DNA of 25,494 nt from the NCBI GenBank assembly GCA_910588825.1, contig CAJURF010000051.1:1-25494 (forward strand), read 5' to 3'. Positions 22,845 through 25,494 of the stretch are shown one piece after another. The notes under the pieces were generated by a model, which was not told the DNA's origin, ran no database searches, and saw only the letters and a program-made list of their open reading frames with translations. The translations under genes were made by a program, and so were the position numbers. Origin of the DNA: an uncultured Lachnospiraceae bacterium (GTDB taxonomy: Bacteria > Bacillota > Clostridia > Lachnospirales > Lachnospiraceae). The number at the start of each line of letters is the position of its first letter. The first letter of the stretch is position 1.

Positions 22845-23990
22845 ATGGATTTCAGGCGGGATGCGTTACATCAGGATATCTTGGAGATGGTCCATGATTT
22901 TGCGGTGGAGGATGTAAAACCGCTGGCCAGGGAGATTGACAGAACAGAAGAATTTCCCATGGCCAATGTGAAAAGAATGGCGGAAATGGGGTTTTTAGGA
23001 ATCCCGTTTCCGGAGAACTATGGCGGTTCCCAGATGGATTTTCTCACCTATATTCAGACGGTGGAAGAATTAAGTAAATATTGCGGGACTACAGGGAACA
23101 TTGTATTTGCCCATACCACTTTCTGCAGTGCTCCCATCTATCAGTTCGGGGCAGAGTGGCAGAAAGAGAAATATCTCACAAAATTGTGTTCCGGTGAATG
23201 GCTGGGAAGCTTCGCTCTCACAGAGCCTGAGACAAAAAGCGGTGCGTCCGGACGCTATCAGATTACGGCGATGGACGCGGGAAGCCATTGGGTGTTGGAT
23301 GGATATAAAACTTTTGTATCCGGGGCTGATGTGGCAGATGTATTTTTTGTAACAGCTATGACCAGCCAGCTGCAGGGAACCAGGGGGATTTCCTCCTTTA
23401 TAGTTGAAAAAGGGTTTCCGGGACTGTCTGTTGGAAAGCGGGAGAATCAGGTGGGAATCCGGGCAGTTTCTATCTGTGAATTGGTTTTCAGAGAATGTAT
23501 TGTTCCCAAAGAAAATCTGGTGGGCAGTCAGGGAAAGGGCTTTGAATACGCAGGGACAGTGCTGGATGAAGGGCGTATTTGTGTGGCTGCCCAGGCCCTT
23601 GGCATTGCCGAGGGGGCTTTGGAGGAAACTGCAGATTACGTCCGGGCGCGGAAAAAGTTTGGGCGCAGTCTCTCACAGTTTCAGAAAACTCAGTTTGAAC
23701 TGGCACAGATGAAGACAAACACGGAAGCCGTAAAACTATTGGTGTATCAGGCTGCCTGTGCCAGAGACAGCCGGGAATCATTTTCACACAGAGCCGCAAT
23801 GGCGAAATTGGCAGCATCCCAAAATGCATTTGATGTGGCGTACCGCTGCCAGCAGTTGTATGGTGATCCGGCATATCGGAAAGGCCATCCAATCGAGAGA
23901 ATGATGCGTGACGCAGAAATAACAGAAATTTATGGAGGTACATCCGAAGTCCAGATGAGGGTTATCGCTGGATGGATGGGTATAAAATAA
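22845..23990 (+). CDS. acyl-CoA dehydrogenase-family protein lacking the usual catalytic glutamate
   Basis: A 381-residue acyl-CoA dehydrogenase fold: N-terminal helical domain, middle FAD/beta domain (GSFALTEPETKSGASG around 121-136), C-terminal helices with the FAD motif ARKKFGRSLSQFQKTQF. It is a likely Etf partner because it lies directly after etfA. Two family hallmarks are changed. The catalytic Glu of the IYEGT motif is Gly364 (IYGGTSEVQ), and the usual GG-x-GY stretch reads YGDPAY. Glu242 in LDEGRI lies one residue from the position of the isovaleryl-type base and might substitute. It could be a short-chain or acrylyl-type acyl-CoA dehydrogenase, a desulfinase-like variant, or a non-catalytic electron shuttle. 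The ribosome site is weak (GGGA), hinting at coupling with etfA. Confidence 0.8.
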   Translation: MDFRRDALHQDILEMVHDFAVEDVKPLAREIDRTEEFPMANVKRMAEMGFLGIPFPENYGGSQMDFLTYIQTVEELSKYCGTTGNIVFAHTTFCSAPIYQFGAEWQKEKYLTKLCSGEWLGSFALTEPETKSGASGRYQITAMDAGSHWVLDGYKTFVSGADVADVFFVTAMTSQLQGTRGISSFIVEKGFPGLSVGKRENQVGIRAVSICELVFRECIVPKENLVGSQGKGFEYAGTVLDEGRICVAAQALGIAEGALEETADYVRARKKFGRSLSQFQKTQFELAQMKTNTEAVKLLVYQAACARDSRESFSHRAAMAKLAASQNAFDVAYRCQQLYGDPAYRKGHPIERMMRDAEITEIYGGTSEVQMRVIAGWMGIK

Positions 23991-23994
23991 TAAT

Positions 23995-25272
23995 ATGGAT
24001 ATTAAATTGCCATTTTCCAGAGAAGGCATGATGCTGCATCTGGATGACGAACTGGATTATGAGATTTTGGAATCTTCTATTGAATCTATGCCGAAAAGCG
24101 GGAAGACAGAAGATCAGATTGTAGCTGAGGCCATGGAAAACCCCATTGGATCACCCAGGCTTTCCCAGCTGTCTGAAGGAAAAGAACGGATTGTAATCAT
24201 CTGCTCTGACCACACCAGACCGGTTCCAAGCAAACATATCATTCCGTTTATGTTAAAAGAGATCCGCGAGGGGAATCCCCAGGCAGATATCACATTGCTG
24301 ATTGCAACAGGTTTCCACCGTGCCACCACCAGAGAGGAACTGGTAAACAAATTTGGTGAAGAAATTGTGGAGCATGAAAAGATTGTTATTCATGACAGCC
24401 GCGATATGGAGAACATGGTGAATCTGGGAGTTCTCCCTTCGGGGGCACCCCTTTTGATTAATAAAATAGCAGCAGAGGCGGATCTGCTGGCCAGTGAAGG
24501 GTTTATTGAAACCCATTTCTTTGCAGGTTTTTCCGGCGGCCGAAAAAGCGTTCTTCCTGGTGTTTCCAGCCAGGTGACTGTTTTGGGCAATCATTGTGCT
24601 GACTTTATTGATTCTCCGTACAGCCGTACTGGGGTGCTGGAGAATAATCCTATTCACAGGGATATGATTGCAGCAAGTAAAATGGCAGGCCAGAAGTATA
24701 TTGTAAATGCAATTATTGATGCAGATAAAAAAGTGGTTCATGCTGTGGCAGGAGATGCCATCAGTGCCCATGAAGCCGGCTGCAGATTTCTGGAACAGTA
24801 CTGTCAGGTAACTCCGCAGAAACCGGCGGACATTGCAATTTCAACAAATGGCGGATATCCGCTGGATCAGAATATGTACCAGTCTGTGAAAGGCATGACA
24901 GCGGCAGAGGCAGCCTGCAAAGATGGGGGTATTATCATCATGACGGCTGACTGCGGAGACGGACATGGAGGAGAAGGATTTTATGAAGCTCTCAGAGACT
25001 GTGAGAGTCCCAGTGCCCTTATGAAAGAAATCCTGAAAGTACCCCAGGACCAGACAAAACCAGATCAGTGGGAATATCAGATTCAGAGCCGTATTCTTAT
25101 CCATCATAAAGTGATCTATGTGATGTGTGAAAAGTATCGGGCTATGGCAGAAGAAATGGGTTTTGAAACGGCTTCTAATGTAAATGAGGCTTTGGAAATG
25201 GCCCTGAAAGAAAAGGGAAGGTCGGCTCATATTGCAGTGATTCCGGACGGGGTCTCTGTCATGGTAAAATAA
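23995..25272 (+). CDS. larA: nickel-pincer lactate racemase (LarA)
   Basis: LarA interconverts D- and L-lactate using a nickel-pincer nucleotide covalently held on lysine. The 425-residue protein keeps the residues known from Lactobacillus plantarum LarA at the same numbers: Asp72 and Arg75 in CSDHTRP, His108 in ATGFHR, His174 in ETHFFAGFSGG, Lys184 in GGRKSVLPG (cofactor attachment) and His200 in GNHCADF. It starts four bases after the acyl-CoA dehydrogenase gene with no clear ribosome site, suggesting coupled translation. It is the last gene of the lactate operon, allowing use of both lactate isomers. The cofactor genes larB, larC and larE are not in the window. LarA homologues can racemise other 2-hydroxy acids, but lactate fits the context. 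Confidence 0.9.
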   Translation: MDIKLPFSREGMMLHLDDELDYEILESSIESMPKSGKTEDQIVAEAMENPIGSPRLSQLSEGKERIVIICSDHTRPVPSKHIIPFMLKEIREGNPQADITLLIATGFHRATTREELVNKFGEEIVEHEKIVIHDSRDMENMVNLGVLPSGAPLLINKIAAEADLLASEGFIETHFFAGFSGGRKSVLPGVSSQVTVLGNHCADFIDSPYSRTGVLENNPIHRDMIAASKMAGQKYIVNAIIDADKKVVHAVAGDAISAHEAGCRFLEQYCQVTPQKPADIAISTNGGYPLDQNMYQSVKGMTAAEAACKDGGIIIMTADCGDGHGGEGFYEALRDCESPSALMKEILKVPQDQTKPDQWEYQIQSRILIHHKVIYVMCEKYRAMAEEMGFETASNVNEALEMALKEKGRSAHIAVIPDGVSVMVK

Positions 25273-25311
25273 TAGCAGAAAAAGAGCATAGTTCAGTTTG
25301 GTTGAAAGACA

Positions 25312-25350
25312 GCAGGTTTGCCGGAACAGCCGGCCGGCCTGTTGTTTTTT
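25312..25350 (+). terminator. rho-independent terminator of the lactate operon
   Basis: A G+C-rich hairpin pairs CAGG (25313-25316) with CCTG (25338-25341) and GCCGG (25320-25324) with CCGGC (25330-25334) across small internal loops. TTG and a run of six T (25345-25350) follow. It lies about 40 bases after the larA stop. Confidence 0.75.
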
Positions 25351-25355
25351 CGTTC

Positions 25356-25384
25356 TTGCAAATCGACTGGCAGTATACTATAAT
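25356..25384 (+). promoter_or_regulatory. predicted promoter for a gene beyond the right edge
   Basis: TTGCAA (25356-25361), a 17-base spacer and TATAAT (25379-25384) form a good sigma-A match directly after the terminator. No coding start is visible in the remaining 110 bases, so the gene would lie outside the window. Confidence 0.5.
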
Positions 25385-25494
25385 AGGCGTAATGCTGTTT
25401 TGTCAAGGTACATGAATGTGTAAAAATTAGTGGGCATATTCTAGTACTACAGCGAACTTTGAAAATATCTCCCATTATTATCTCTATTTTTATA

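Noticed and set aside
1..25494. CRISPR arrays, tRNA/rRNA genes, insertion sequences, long repeats
   Set aside because: None seen on reading both strands; no repeat-spacer periodicity, transposase-like frame or tRNA-like fold was found.

Overview
The window looks like chromosomal DNA of an anaerobic, Gram-positive Clostridia member, most likely Lachnospiraceae-like. This is an inference from the FabK/FabT-type fatty-acid operon with a fused acetyl-CoA carboxyltransferase, the Etf-linked lactate oxidation cluster, lipoprotein-type ABC binding proteins and strong AGGAGG-type ribosome sites. No rRNA, tRNA, CRISPR array or insertion sequence was seen.

Region 1 (1-12156) is lipid and lipoate metabolism. 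lplA (lipoate-protein ligase, minus strand) is divergent from a long plus-strand operon: fabH-fabK-fabD-fabG-fabF-accB-fabZ-accC-accDA-fabX-like-fabT. The operon supplies malonyl-CoA (AccB, AccC, AccDA), loads it (FabD), primes (FabH), and elongates, reduces and dehydrates (FabF, FabG, FabZ, FabK). A FabX-like flavoprotein with a C-terminal cysteine cluster is a candidate for unsaturated fatty acid formation. The last gene is a FabT-type MarR repressor, and two FabT-like palindromes sit at the operon promoter. The acyl carrier protein gene usually found between fabH and fabK is absent.

Region 2 (12215-15996) is a sulfur amino acid ABC importer with its own consensus promoter and terminator. 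It has one lipoprotein carrying two different binding domains (CjaA-like cysteine type plus MetQ-like methionine type), then MetN with a NIL domain, then MetI.

Region 3 (about 15997-17750) is an AT-rich accessory island. It holds a minus-strand remnant with a DUF5655-like domain, non-coding hairpins and inverted repeats, a Panacea/SocA-like (DUF4065) protein, and an overlapping downstream toxin-like gene that appears frameshifted in a TG repeat. A strong terminator closes it.

Region 4 (17835-25350) is a lactate-utilisation operon: lactate permease, FAD-linked lactate dehydrogenase (GlcD/LctD type), EtfB, EtfA, an unusual acyl-CoA dehydrogenase homologue and a nickel-pincer lactate racemase (LarA). 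The layout resembles the lct clusters of anaerobes in which lactate dehydrogenase and Etf oxidise lactate by electron bifurcation. Two copies of an ATTGGGT-type palindrome flank the 5' leader and probably bind a GntR-type repressor encoded elsewhere. The acyl-CoA dehydrogenase homologue lacks the usual catalytic glutamate. The right edge carries a terminator and a probable promoter for a gene beyond the window.
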